Assembly (NCBI GenBank): GCA_029219125.1
Contig: JAQXSU010000139.1
Coordinates: 1 to 5,184 of the forward strand
Direction: 5' to 3'
DNA length: 5,184 nucleotides
From: Bacillota bacterium
Lineage (GTDB): Bacteria; Bacillota; Clostridia; Peptostreptococcales; Anaerovoracaceae
Shown piece by piece: positions 1 through 5,184 of this stretch. Both the position numbers and the translations under genes were made by a program. The notes under the pieces are model-generated. The model saw nothing but the letters and a program-made list of their open reading frames with translations, ran no database searches and was not told the DNA's origin. Position 1 is the stretch's first letter. The number at the start of each line of letters is the position of its first letter.

Positions 1-1161
1 AGAAGTCACCGTAAAGCAGGTAAACGTCACCGGCATCCGCTTCGCCAGTCCCTTCATGGCAGAGATCTCCGACAGACCCGTTGTGACGAAAATCGCACCT
101 GCGCTCATAAACAGCGTTATTTTCAGAAAAGCATGGGCAACGATATGAAATATTGCCCCTGCGATGCTGTAAGGAGCCAGCACACTGATGCCCAGAACGA
201 TGTAGGAAAGCTGACCCACGGTGGAGAATGCCAGCCGTGCCTTCAGATTATCCTGCCGCATGGCCACCAGAGAAGACAGCAGGATCGTCGCAGCAGCAAA
301 CCAGCTGAGAGCTGCCGCACCGCCGCACCAGGTGGCGCTGGCCGGTCCGAATACATAGCAGACAACACGCAGCACGCAGAACGCCCCGGCTTTTACCACC
401 GCTACCGCATGAAGCAGGGCGCTGACCGGTGTGGGAGCAACCATGGCCGAAGGCAGCCAGCCGTGAAGAGGCATGACGCCGGCTTTCACTGTACCTCCCA
501 GAATCATCATGAGAAACAGAAGTGCCATCAGGCCTTTTCCCATGGAGCCGGCCTCTATGAATCCGCCCGGCGTGAAATCCAGCGTCCCGTACCGGGCATA
601 GACCCAGACAATGGCTGCGAAAAACAGCTGTCCGCTGATCAGAGTATAAGCCAGATATTTCCGGCCGGAGGCTTTCGCCTTTTCATCCCGGTAATGCACC
701 ACCAACGGGTAGGTTGCCACCGTCAGCATTTCATAAAACACGAAGAAGGTCAGCAGATTTGCCGCCAGGGCAATCCCTGCAGCCGAACCCAGGCAGACGG
801 CAAAGGCCGAGAAATAGCCGGTCTGGTTCTTTTCGTGATGTCCTCTCACATAGCCGATGGAATAGACCGATGTGAGGATCCACAGTCCGCTGGCAATGCA
901 GGCAAAGACCATCCCCGCCGCATCCGTCCGCAAGGACAGAGTCAGCCCGTCTGCCAGCTGCCACAGATCAGAAGCATATCGATTCCCGGCGAGAACAGCA
1001 GGCACCATGGAGAAAATCACAGCCGCCATGGAAACCGCCGCAATCAGGGTGACAGCTTCCCGCACATTGGGCTTCACCCGGTTTCCGAAAACAAGGATCA
1101 ATGCGGCAGCCAGCAGCGGAATTGCTGCGGCAAGTGCCGGACGCATACTTTCGATGATCAT
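1..1161 (-). CDS. Proton-conducting antiporter-like membrane subunit, NuoL/MrpA N-terminal type (3' end beyond window)
   Basis: This is an open frame of 387 codons from ATG at 1161 to the left edge with no stop, so the C-terminus is missing. The protein is strongly hydrophobic and belongs to the proton-conducting transporter family (NuoL/M/N, MrpA/D). Visible family residues are the TM5 glutamate E144 in FFVFYEMLTVATYPLV, the TM7 lysine K226 in GGTVKAGVMPLHGWLPSA, the TM8 signature APTPVSALLHAVAVVKAG (242-259) with H251 and K257, and K347 in HAFLKITLF. By family knowledge these residues form the half-channels for proton translocation. The PTPVSALLHA-VKAG form resembles NuoL and MrpA more than MnhD, so I infer that this gene supplies the MrpA N-terminal function, split off from the MrpA C-terminal pieces encoded upstream. 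Alternatively it is a second MnhD-like copy, comparable to MbxH' of MBX complexes. It starts within the mnhD stop (ATGA overlap) behind a strong Shine-Dalgarno site. The TM12 charged residue and any C-terminal extension lie outside the window. Confidence 0.93.
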   Translation of the reverse strand, partial: MIIESMRPALAAAIPLLAAALILVFGNRVKPNVREAVTLIAAVSMAAVIFSMVPAVLAGNRYASDLWQLADGLTLSLRTDAAGMVFACIASGLWILTSVYSIGYVRGHHEKNQTGYFSAFAVCLGSAAGIALAANLLTFFVFYEMLTVATYPLVVHYRDEKAKASGRKYLAYTLISGQLFFAAIVWVYARYGTLDFTPGGFIEAGSMGKGLMALLFLMMILGGTVKAGVMPLHGWLPSAMVAPTPVSALLHAVAVVKAGAFCVLRVVCYVFGPASATWCGGAAALSWFAAATILLSSLVAMRQDNLKARLAFSTVGQLSYIVLGISVLAPYSIAGAIFHIVAHAFLKITLFMSAGAIFVTTGLSEISAMKGLAKRMPVTFTCFTVTS

Positions 1162-2690
1162 CCCAGGAACACCTCCTCTACCGCTGCACGAAGCACATCA
1201 TTCACAAGGGCGGAATTGAAAAGTCCCAGTCCCACTACCGCCAGCGCCACTGCCGCCAGCGGAATCAACATCTGCCACGGCAGTTCCAGCCTCCCGCCGG
1301 ACAGCGGCCGGCTTTCCTCAGACATTTCTTCTGTCGGAATCACCGGCATTTCTTTCGCTGTTTCCGGATTCATGAACAGCTTCTCCAGAATACGGAAGAA
1401 ATAGATGGCGCTCAGCAGACTGCTGAGAATCAGCACTGCCACATAGAAATACTGACCGTTCTCTATAGCCCCCAGCGCCAGATACCATTTGCTGAAAAAG
1501 CCGGCGAAAGGCGGCAGACCGATCATAGACAGAGCGCAGACCACCATAGTTACCGCCGTCTGAGGCATTTTGCGATAGATCTGCCCCATTTCATCGGTCA
1601 CATGGATTCCGTAACGGTACTTCAGCGCCCCGGAAGTATAGAACAACCCTGTTTTCATGCAGGCATGGCTGAGAATATGCAGCACTGCCCCCACGATTCC
1701 GTAGAAATTACCGATAGAAAATCCCAGCGCAATATATCCCACCTGGCCGATGCTGGAATAGGCCAGAATCTTGTTATATGTATCATACCGCAGTGCCTTC
1801 AGGGATCCGAAAAGGATGCCGCAGACCGCCATCACGCCGATACAGTCGAAGAACAGCTGCATCACCGGGCTGGTTTCCCGGAACACGCAGAAGAAAAAAC
1901 GCAGCATGCCGTATGCAGGTACCTTGATCATGATGCCTGCGATCATCGGATCCGCCGCCGGATGGGCATAGGAATGGGCCGCAGGCTGCCAGCCGTGCAG
2001 CGGGAACAGGGCCATCTTGATGCCGAAGCCTACGATCAGGCAACCTGCACTCAGAATCACCAGCGGGCTGTCCGCAAGGCCGCTGAGCCGGTGGGCCAGA
2101 TCTGCCATATTCAGCGTTCCTGTGGCTGCATACAGAAATCCAACGCCCAGCAGATACATGGAGGCACCGATGGTACCCGTCATCAGATAGCGAAATGCAG
2201 CAATGGGTCCCTTTTCTTCCCCGATGGCAATCAGACCGTAGCCGGACAGGGCCGTAATTTCCATAAACACATACAGATTAAATGCGTCCCCGGTGGATGC
2301 CATACCCAGAAGGCCCACTGCCAGGAATCCAACCAGGACATAATATCCCGCTGTCTGAAACCATTTCTGCCTGTCATGGGGCTGAAACGGACTGCTGTAC
2401 AGCGCAGTCAGAAAAGAAATGACCGATACCAGAACCACAACAACGCCGTTGACACCGTCGATGACAAATTCAATACCAAAGGGCGGCATCCAGCCTCCCA
2501 TCCAGTAGTGAATCGCTTCTCCACTCTGCACCACCTGTGCCAGCTGCATCACCGCACAGATCAGCGCACCAAGCAGACCGCACATGACCGCCCGTTTTCC
2601 CCAGCTGGCCCGGATCCAGCTGAGAAGCGGACACAGCAGAATCCCGCAAAGCGGCAATAAAATCACCAGAACCGGCAGATGCTCCATCAT
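1158..2690 (-). CDS. mnhD: Na+/H+ antiporter subunit D (MnhD/MbhH, NuoN/M-like)
   Basis: This 510-residue polytopic membrane protein is close to the usual MnhD/MbhH length of about 500. It is the antiporter-like subunit expected to move protons through the membrane arm. Signature residues are E144 in TM5 (NLYVFMEITALSGYGLIAIG), K225 in TM7 (GFGIKMALFPLHGWQPAAHS), K256 in TM8 (GIMIKVPAYGMLRFFF), the LHILSHACMKTGLF helix with K346, and K401 in GFFSKWYL. A charged loop (about 440-468, rich in Glu, Pro and Ser) precedes the last helix. The TM7-8 junction reads SYAHPAADPMIAG rather than the common APSPVSALL form, which sets it apart from the antiporter-like subunit encoded next. Start: ATG at 2690 overlaps the mnhC stop as ATGA, with AAAGGAGG six bases upstream (2697-2704); a second ATG follows directly at 2687. 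The stop overlaps the next start in the same way. Family assignment is firm. Whether it serves a stand-alone antiporter or a hydrogenase-type complex cannot be told from this gene. Confidence 0.95.
   Translation of the reverse strand: MMEHLPVLVILLPLCGILLCPLLSWIRASWGKRAVMCGLLGALICAVMQLAQVVQSGEAIHYWMGGWMPPFGIEFVIDGVNGVVVVLVSVISFLTALYSSPFQPHDRQKWFQTAGYYVLVGFLAVGLLGMASTGDAFNLYVFMEITALSGYGLIAIGEEKGPIAAFRYLMTGTIGASMYLLGVGFLYAATGTLNMADLAHRLSGLADSPLVILSAGCLIVGFGIKMALFPLHGWQPAAHSYAHPAADPMIAGIMIKVPAYGMLRFFFCVFRETSPVMQLFFDCIGVMAVCGILFGSLKALRYDTYNKILAYSSIGQVGYIALGFSIGNFYGIVGAVLHILSHACMKTGLFYTSGALKYRYGIHVTDEMGQIYRKMPQTAVTMVVCALSMIGLPPFAGFFSKWYLALGAIENGQYFYVAVLILSSLLSAIYFFRILEKLFMNPETAKEMPVIPTEEMSEESRPLSGGRLELPWQMLIPLAAVALAVVGLGLFNSALVNDVLRAAVEEVFLG
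1170..1177 (-). promoter_or_regulatory. Shine-Dalgarno site for the NuoL/MrpA-like gene
   Basis: On the minus strand AGGAGGTG lies eight bases before ATG 1161, inside the last codons of mnhD. It is a full-strength ribosome site, and it fixes the start of the last gene at the ATGA overlap with the mnhD stop. Confidence 0.85.
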
Positions 2691-3076
2691 TTGCCGCCTC
2701 CTTTCCCGGTGATCTCATCTTCTTCGATGGTACCGTAAATATCCCGGATTTTCATCAGAAGTGCCAGACCAACGCCTGTCACACCGAGACTGACCACGAT
2801 GGCCGTCAGCATGAGGGCGTGGGGCACCGGATTGATGTATTCTTCTGCCTGCAGAACCTCCGCCAAAGCCACCGGCAGCGTTCCGCCCTCCTTCTGCCCG
2901 AAGGTCAGGAAGAAAAAGATAATGGACACCTGCAGAATATTCATGCACATGAGTTTCTTCATATAGTTGCTGCACACCACCATGCCGTAGATCCCGATGG
3001 CAAGCATGACGAAGCTGAGCATATAGATGCCCCGGTCCGCCAGAAAAAACTCCAGTTTATCTATCATCTCAGTCAT
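2687..3076 (-). CDS. mnhC: Na+/H+ antiporter subunit C (MnhC/MbhG, NuoK-like)
   Basis: This 129-residue protein has three membrane helices (about 17-37, 42-60 and 86-108) and belongs to the NuoK/MnhC family, which lies next to the antiporter-like subunits in complex I-related membrane arms. The clearest hallmark is NPVPHALMLTAIVVSLG (82-98), matching the family pattern D/N-P-x-P-x-A-L-x-L-T-A-I-V. The preceding GTLPVALAEV segment also fits. The C-terminus is a charged cytosolic tail ending in KGGGK. I chose ATG at 3076, which overlaps the upstream gene by 8 nt and has AAAGGA 12 bases ahead. The frame stays open to a TTG at 3109, but that would add residues encoded inside the upstream gene and has no good ribosome site. 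ATG at 3067 (three residues shorter) is an alternative. The length is typical of the family (about 110-130). The stop forms an ATGA overlap with mnhD. Confidence 0.94.
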   Translation of the reverse strand: MTEMIDKLEFFLADRGIYMLSFVMLAIGIYGMVVCSNYMKKLMCMNILQVSIIFFFLTFGQKEGGTLPVALAEVLQAEEYINPVPHALMLTAIVVSLGVTGVGLALLMKIRDIYGTIEEDEITGKGGGK

Positions 3077-3893
3077 CGTCGAAATCCGTCCTTTCCAGTA
3101 CAACTTCAAGAATCGTCATAATAACTGCCATTACACAGACTGTAACACCGATTTCTATCATCAGAATGCCTGCCGCATGCAGACCTGCCGCTCCGCCCTG
3201 CACCAGACGGCCGAACGGCAGCTTCCCGTACTCCAGGAAATTCCCGCCGAAAAACATGGGCAGAATTCCCGTAAATGCATAGAGAAAGGTTCCTATTCCC
3301 GCAACGATCAGCATATTTTCTTCCTTTATCTCCCCCATGCGGCTCTCAAAGCTGGGCACGATCCGGTCTATCAGATATGCACAGGCCAGCAGGGCACCTG
3401 CCTGGAATCCTCCCCCCAGAGAAAGCTCTCCGTGAAACAGTACGTAAATGGCGTAAACCATGACGATGGGCATTATAATTCGAAAGGCTGCATCCAGGAT
3501 GCTTCCGCCATAGCTTCCGACCGTTTCTTCCCGCAAAATCTTTTCGCCCGGCTCTGCCGGTTCCTCCTGCTGCTTCTTCAGCAGGGTTTTGTCTTTGACT
3601 TTCGCCTTGCTGAACAGAATCATCAGTGTTCCGACACCAGAAAGAAACAGCACGCAGGTTTCAAAAAGGGTGTCGAACCCTCTGTAATCCGCCAGCACTG
3701 CCGTTACGATGTTGGCAGCATGGGTATGTTCCATGGCATTTTCGATATAATAGTTGGATAAGTAGATATTGGCAGGGGTCTCATGGGCACCGATAACCGG
3801 CAGGAAACTTCCCACCTTCATTCCCCCTGCTATGGCCAGCAGAATGACCAGAACGAGCCCTGCTGTTTTTATTTTCGATTTTCTGTCCATCAT
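3069..3893 (-). CDS. mnhB: Fused MbhE-like / Na+/H+ antiporter subunit B (MnhB) protein
   Basis: This 274-residue membrane protein has two recognisable parts. Residues 1-100 resemble MbhE, a piece of the MrpA C-terminal region: a helix at about 10-30, an outside loop, then NIVTAVLADYRGFDTLFET (61-79), which corresponds to the family pattern VxxxLxDyRGFDTLGE, and a second helix to about 95. A very charged cytosolic linker follows (about 96-127, KAKVKDKTLLKKQQEEPAEP and on). Residues 130-265 are an MnhB domain with HGELSLGGGFQAGALLA (154-170), matching the HGxLSPGGGFQGG signature, then GLHAAGILMIEIGVTVCVMA (237-256). In archaeal MBH the two parts are separate genes (mbhE and mbhF). Subunit B and the MrpA C-terminus are implicated in the sodium path, so linking them is structurally sensible. 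The gene overlaps the DUF4040 gene at its start (ATGA at 3890-3893) and mnhC at its end (8 nt). Start may be ATG 3893 or ATG 3890, since both are in frame. Confidence 0.93.
   Translation of the reverse strand: MMDRKSKIKTAGLVLVILLAIAGGMKVGSFLPVIGAHETPANIYLSNYYIENAMEHTHAANIVTAVLADYRGFDTLFETCVLFLSGVGTLMILFSKAKVKDKTLLKKQQEEPAEPGEKILREETVGSYGGSILDAAFRIIMPIVMVYAIYVLFHGELSLGGGFQAGALLACAYLIDRIVPSFESRMGEIKEENMLIVAGIGTFLYAFTGILPMFFGGNFLEYGKLPFGRLVQGGAAGLHAAGILMIEIGVTVCVMAVIMTILEVVLERTDFDDD
3089..3094 (-). promoter_or_regulatory. Probable ribosome site deciding the mnhC start
   Basis: AAAGGA on the minus strand lies 12 bases before ATG 3076 and 21 bases before ATG 3067, inside the end of the MbhE-MnhB gene. 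The spacing is long but favours 3076 over 3067. No comparable site precedes the upstream TTG at 3109. Confidence 0.5.
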
Positions 3894-4132
3894 TTACACC
3901 GCCTGTTGATTGATTTAATCGCAATGACGAAATAAACGGTGGAAATGGTGCCGATGACCGCCTCCGTAAAAGCCACATCCGCTGCACCAACGATAATATA
4001 CAGCAACATGGCACCGAAGCTGAAGCCGCAGTAAATAATGGTACAGGCCAGCAGATTTTTTTCAAATATAATGGAAACTGCAATGCTGATGAGTGCCACC
4101 AGCAGAAGTCCCTCCAGAAGTAAGACAGGCAT
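3890..4132 (-). CDS. mbhD: MbhD/DUF4040 small membrane subunit (detached MrpA C-terminal segment)
   Basis: This is a small 80-residue protein with about three helices (roughly 4-22, 27-48 and 54-74). Its signature GAADVAFTEAVIG (49-61) corresponds to GAPDVALTEAAVG of the DUF4040/MbhD domain, which in canonical Mrp operons is part of the large MrpA subunit. Here it stands alone, as in MBH/MBX clusters. D52 and E57 sit in or beside a helix and are good candidates for ion-path residues by analogy with the family. The basic end INRRCK suggests a cytosolic C-terminus. ATG at 4132 lies one base after the mnhG stop, with a G-rich site (AAAGGGGG, 4142-4149) nine bases ahead. The end overlaps the MbhE-MnhB start by 4 nt. 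The length is close to that of other stand-alone members (about 80-95). The usual proline before Asp in the signature is replaced by alanine (A51). Confidence 0.92.
   Translation of the reverse strand: MPVLLLEGLLLVALISIAVSIIFEKNLLACTIIYCGFSFGAMLLYIIVGAADVAFTEAVIGTISTVYFVIAIKSINRRCK
3897..3904 (-). promoter_or_regulatory. Imperfect ribosome site for the MbhE-MnhB gene
   Basis: AGGCGGTG differs by one base from AGGAGGTG. It lies three bases before ATG 3893 and six before ATG 3890. The spacing slightly favours ATG 3890, which would shorten the protein by one methionine and change the overlap with the preceding gene from ATGA to TGATG. Confidence 0.5.
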
Positions 4133-4133
4133 T

Positions 4134-4448
4134 TCAGGCTTCCCCCTTTCCTTTCTTCTCTGCCTCCAGACTCTGCTTATATGCTACTTTACAGATGATA
4201 TGGGTTCCGATAGGACTGGCCAGAAAGACTGCCAGCAGAGCCAGAAAGATTTTAATTCCCGTAACGGACAGACCTTCGTAGATAAAAAAACCGATGGCAC
4301 ATAGCAGCAGGCCTGCAGATTCACAGACGCCTGCTGCATGCATCCGGCAGTAAAAGTCTTTCATACGGAATACGCCAATGGCAGCAATGACAAACGACAG
4401 GAATCCCGCCGATAAAAATAAAATCGTAAGAATATCTCTAACGCCCAT
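4134..4448 (-). CDS. mnhG: Na+/H+ antiporter subunit G (MnhG/MbhC)
   Basis: This 104-residue protein has three helices (about 6-26, 44-58 and 64-84) and is typical in size for the MnhG/PhaG family, a small structural subunit of Mrp/MBH membrane modules. Hallmarks are IGVFRMKDFYCRMHAAG (24-40), matching the family's RxxDxYxRLHAAG, and FLASPIGTHIICKVAY (75-90), matching the SPIGTHLIARAAY segment. The usual GKADTLG stretch after HAAG is altered to GVCESAG, so the helix starts with E43 in place of Asp. The hydrophilic tail (KQSLEAEKKGKGEA) is cytosolic by the positive-inside rule. I chose ATG at 4448 because GGGGAGG lies eight bases ahead and the family begins with this short lead-in to helix 1. 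An in-frame ATG at 4517 would add 23 polar residues encoded inside mnhF and has no support. The gene overlaps mnhF by 11 nt and ends one base before the DUF4040 gene. Confidence 0.94.
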   Translation of the reverse strand: MGVRDILTILFLSAGFLSFVIAAIGVFRMKDFYCRMHAAGVCESAGLLLCAIGFFIYEGLSVTGIKIFLALLAVFLASPIGTHIICKVAYKQSLEAEKKGKGEA

Positions 4449-4719
4449 TCTTTTTGCCTCCCCTCTGCCCGATGAATTTCGCGAGGATGACTGAGCTGAT
4501 AAATCCCAGGATTCCATAGGAAATGGCTACGTCCACATACATATCCCTCCGTCCGTCCACGAAACCGATGACGATGAGAATCAGGATCACATTGGTAGCC
4601 ATGACCAGAATACCGATGAACCGGTCGAAGATGCCTGGCCCCCGGAAAAGCTGATACAGCATGAGCAATGTAAGAATAATGATACCGATCAGAAAACAGA
4701 GAAAGAATTTTTCCATCAT
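4438..4719 (-). CDS. mnhF: Na+/H+ antiporter subunit F (MnhF/MbhB)
   Basis: This 93-residue protein has three helices (about 4-24, 34-54 and 63-83), the standard size and layout of MnhF/MrpF. Key motifs are RGPGIFDRF (26-34), matching RGPxxxDR at the start of helix 2, and DVAISYGILGFISSVILAKF (63-82), matching the family's DVALVYALLxFxxxVALAR third helix with its conserved Asp (D63). The subunit is part of the small-subunit cluster (E, F, G) that packs against MrpA/B and is implicated in cation movement. The family's second acidic residue shortly after DR (as in DRVVALD) appears to be absent here: the sequence is DRFIGILVMATN. Start is ATG 4719, two bases after the mnhE stop region, with AAGGAGGT eight bases ahead; ATG 4716 follows immediately. 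The basic tail QRGGKKNGR is cytosolic. Confidence 0.94.
   Translation of the reverse strand: MMEKFFLCFLIGIIILTLLMLYQLFRGPGIFDRFIGILVMATNVILILIVIGFVDGRRDMYVDVAISYGILGFISSVILAKFIGQRGGKKNGR
4457..4463 (-). promoter_or_regulatory. Shine-Dalgarno site deciding the mnhG start
   Basis: GGGGAGG on the minus strand lies eight bases before ATG 4448, inside the end of mnhF. It supports this start over the longer frame from ATG 4517. Confidence 0.8.
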
Positions 4720-4720
4720 A

Positions 4721-5184
4721 TCAGCAGACCTCCTTCGGAATATGGGTCACCTCGGCCTCCGGCATCGGTGTAAATGTGCAGGTCTCACCAAATAGTTTCG
4801 CGACTTTTTCTGCCATCGTGCCGCTCAGAAGATCCTCTGCCGCATCTTTCGTCAGCGCATGTACCTCAAATACTCCGTCATCAGCCACATCCAGCGTAAT
4901 GGTTCCGGGCGTCAGAATAATGGAGTTGGCAAGAATGACACTTGCCATGGGATTCTCAAATGGCATGGAAAAATAAGCCACCCTCGGTTCACAGTCCATG
5001 CGGGGTTTCAGTATTTCTTTTGCCACATCTATGCTTGCTTTGAATATTTCTCCCATGAGCCACAGGGAATACAGAAACAGTTTCAGATAATTAACACCAA
5101 AAACGAAGAACTCCTTCTCGCCGTCTTTTCCTCTGATCATCAGCAACGGAAAACAGACATAGGAAATGGCAAGAGAAGAAAAAA
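4721..5184 (-). CDS. mnhE: Na+/H+ antiporter subunit E (MnhE/MbhA), 5' end beyond window
   Basis: The frame is open from the right edge and 153 residues are visible up to the stop at 4721. MnhE proteins have N-terminal helices and a soluble C-terminal domain, and that is the pattern here. A short hydrophobic piece (FSSLAISYVCFPLLMI) is followed by a charged turn (RGKDGEKE), a helix (FFVFGVNYLKLFLYSLWLMG), an amphipathic stretch (FKASIDVAKEILKP) and a soluble domain. The diagnostic segment is NSIILTPGTITLDV (86-99 of the visible part), matching NSITLTPGTLTVDV, followed by FEVHAL (105-110). The N-terminal helix or helices and the true start lie beyond position 5184. Within the window the only in-frame starts are TTG 5146 and ATG 5140, and both would cut off hydrophobic sequence that belongs to the frame. 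It is the first gene visible in the cluster; in MBH-type operons the equivalent (mbhA) is normally first, so the promoter is probably just outside. Confidence 0.93.
   Translation of the reverse strand, partial: FSSLAISYVCFPLLMIRGKDGEKEFFVFGVNYLKLFLYSLWLMGEIFKASIDVAKEILKPRMDCEPRVAYFSMPFENPMASVILANSIILTPGTITLDVADDGVFEVHALTKDAAEDLLSGTMAEKVAKLFGETCTFTPMPEAEVTHIPKEVC
4728..4735 (-). promoter_or_regulatory. Shine-Dalgarno site for mnhF
   Basis: AAGGAGGT on the minus strand lies eight bases before ATG 4719, within the last codons of mnhE. It is near-perfect and supports efficient initiation of the F subunit at this ATG. Confidence 0.8.

Noticed and set aside
133..1404. Long plus-strand open frame (423 codons) opposite the NuoL-like gene and the end of mnhD.
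   Set aside because: It is in codon register with the minus-strand gene at 1-1161 and exists because that gene avoids TTA, CTA and TCA codons. The product is rich in His, Arg, Gln and Cys with no recognisable domain, while the opposite strand encodes a clear membrane protein family.
1602..2660. Plus-strand open frame of 352 codons opposite mnhD.
   Set aside because: It has the same in-register antisense cause. It has no family features, is very rich in His and Gln, and lies entirely within a firmly identified gene.
3077..3109. Possible N-terminal extension of mnhC from TTG 3109.
   Set aside because: It uses a rare start codon, has no adequate ribosome site, and would deepen the overlap with the upstream gene. 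ATG 3076 is better supported.
3027..3761. Plus-strand open frame of 244 codons opposite the MbhE-MnhB gene.
   Set aside because: It is an in-register antisense shadow of the real gene, with no domain.
4449..4517. Possible N-terminal extension of mnhG from ATG 4517.
   Set aside because: It would add 23 polar residues wholly within mnhF. The start at 4448 has a good ribosome site and fits the family length.
5120..5184. Possible promoter or leader at the right edge, suggested by the T-rich minus-strand sequence.
   Set aside because: The mnhE frame stays open through it and encodes hydrophobic residues expected of the MnhE N-terminal region, so it is most likely coding.

Overview
The whole window is one tightly packed, leftward (minus-strand) gene cluster that runs off both edges. 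It encodes a multisubunit cation/proton antiporter module of the Mrp/Mnh family, in the arrangement used by the membrane arm of MBH/MBX-type energy-converting complexes (relatives of respiratory complex I). No stretch without a gene is longer than a few bases. There is no promoter, terminator, RNA gene, mobile element or CRISPR array that I can support.

In transcription order (right to left) the genes are: mnhE/mbhA (5' end beyond the right edge), mnhF/mbhB, mnhG/mbhC, a small DUF4040/MbhD-type gene (equivalent to one part of the MrpA C-terminal region), a fused MbhE-MnhB gene (another MrpA C-terminal piece joined to subunit B), mnhC/mbhG (NuoK-like), mnhD/mbhH (a NuoN/M-like antiporter subunit), and a second, different antiporter-like subunit (NuoL/MrpA N-terminal-like in its TM7-8 signature) whose 3' end lies beyond the left edge. 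Neighbouring genes overlap by 1-11 nt or are 1 nt apart, several through ATGA stop/start overlaps, and most starts have a strong AGGAGG-like Shine-Dalgarno site. One polycistronic mRNA with translational coupling is therefore likely, with its promoter to the right of the window.

Together the products would form a membrane ion-translocating assembly: two large antiporter subunits carrying the Glu/Lys residues of the proton path, plus the small subunits E, F, G, C, B and the MrpA-derived pieces thought to form the sodium path. Canonical Mrp operons begin with one large mrpA. Here the MrpA equivalents are split and scattered, as in archaeal MBH/MBX clusters. The window does not show whether redox subunits (hydrogenase-like or NuoB/C/D/H/I-like) follow at the left, so a stand-alone Na+/H+ antiporter and a redox-driven complex both remain open.

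The organism is probably a bacterium of moderate GC with strong purine-rich ribosome binding sites. An anaerobic Firmicute of the Clostridia is my best guess, but this is inference from style and gene order only.
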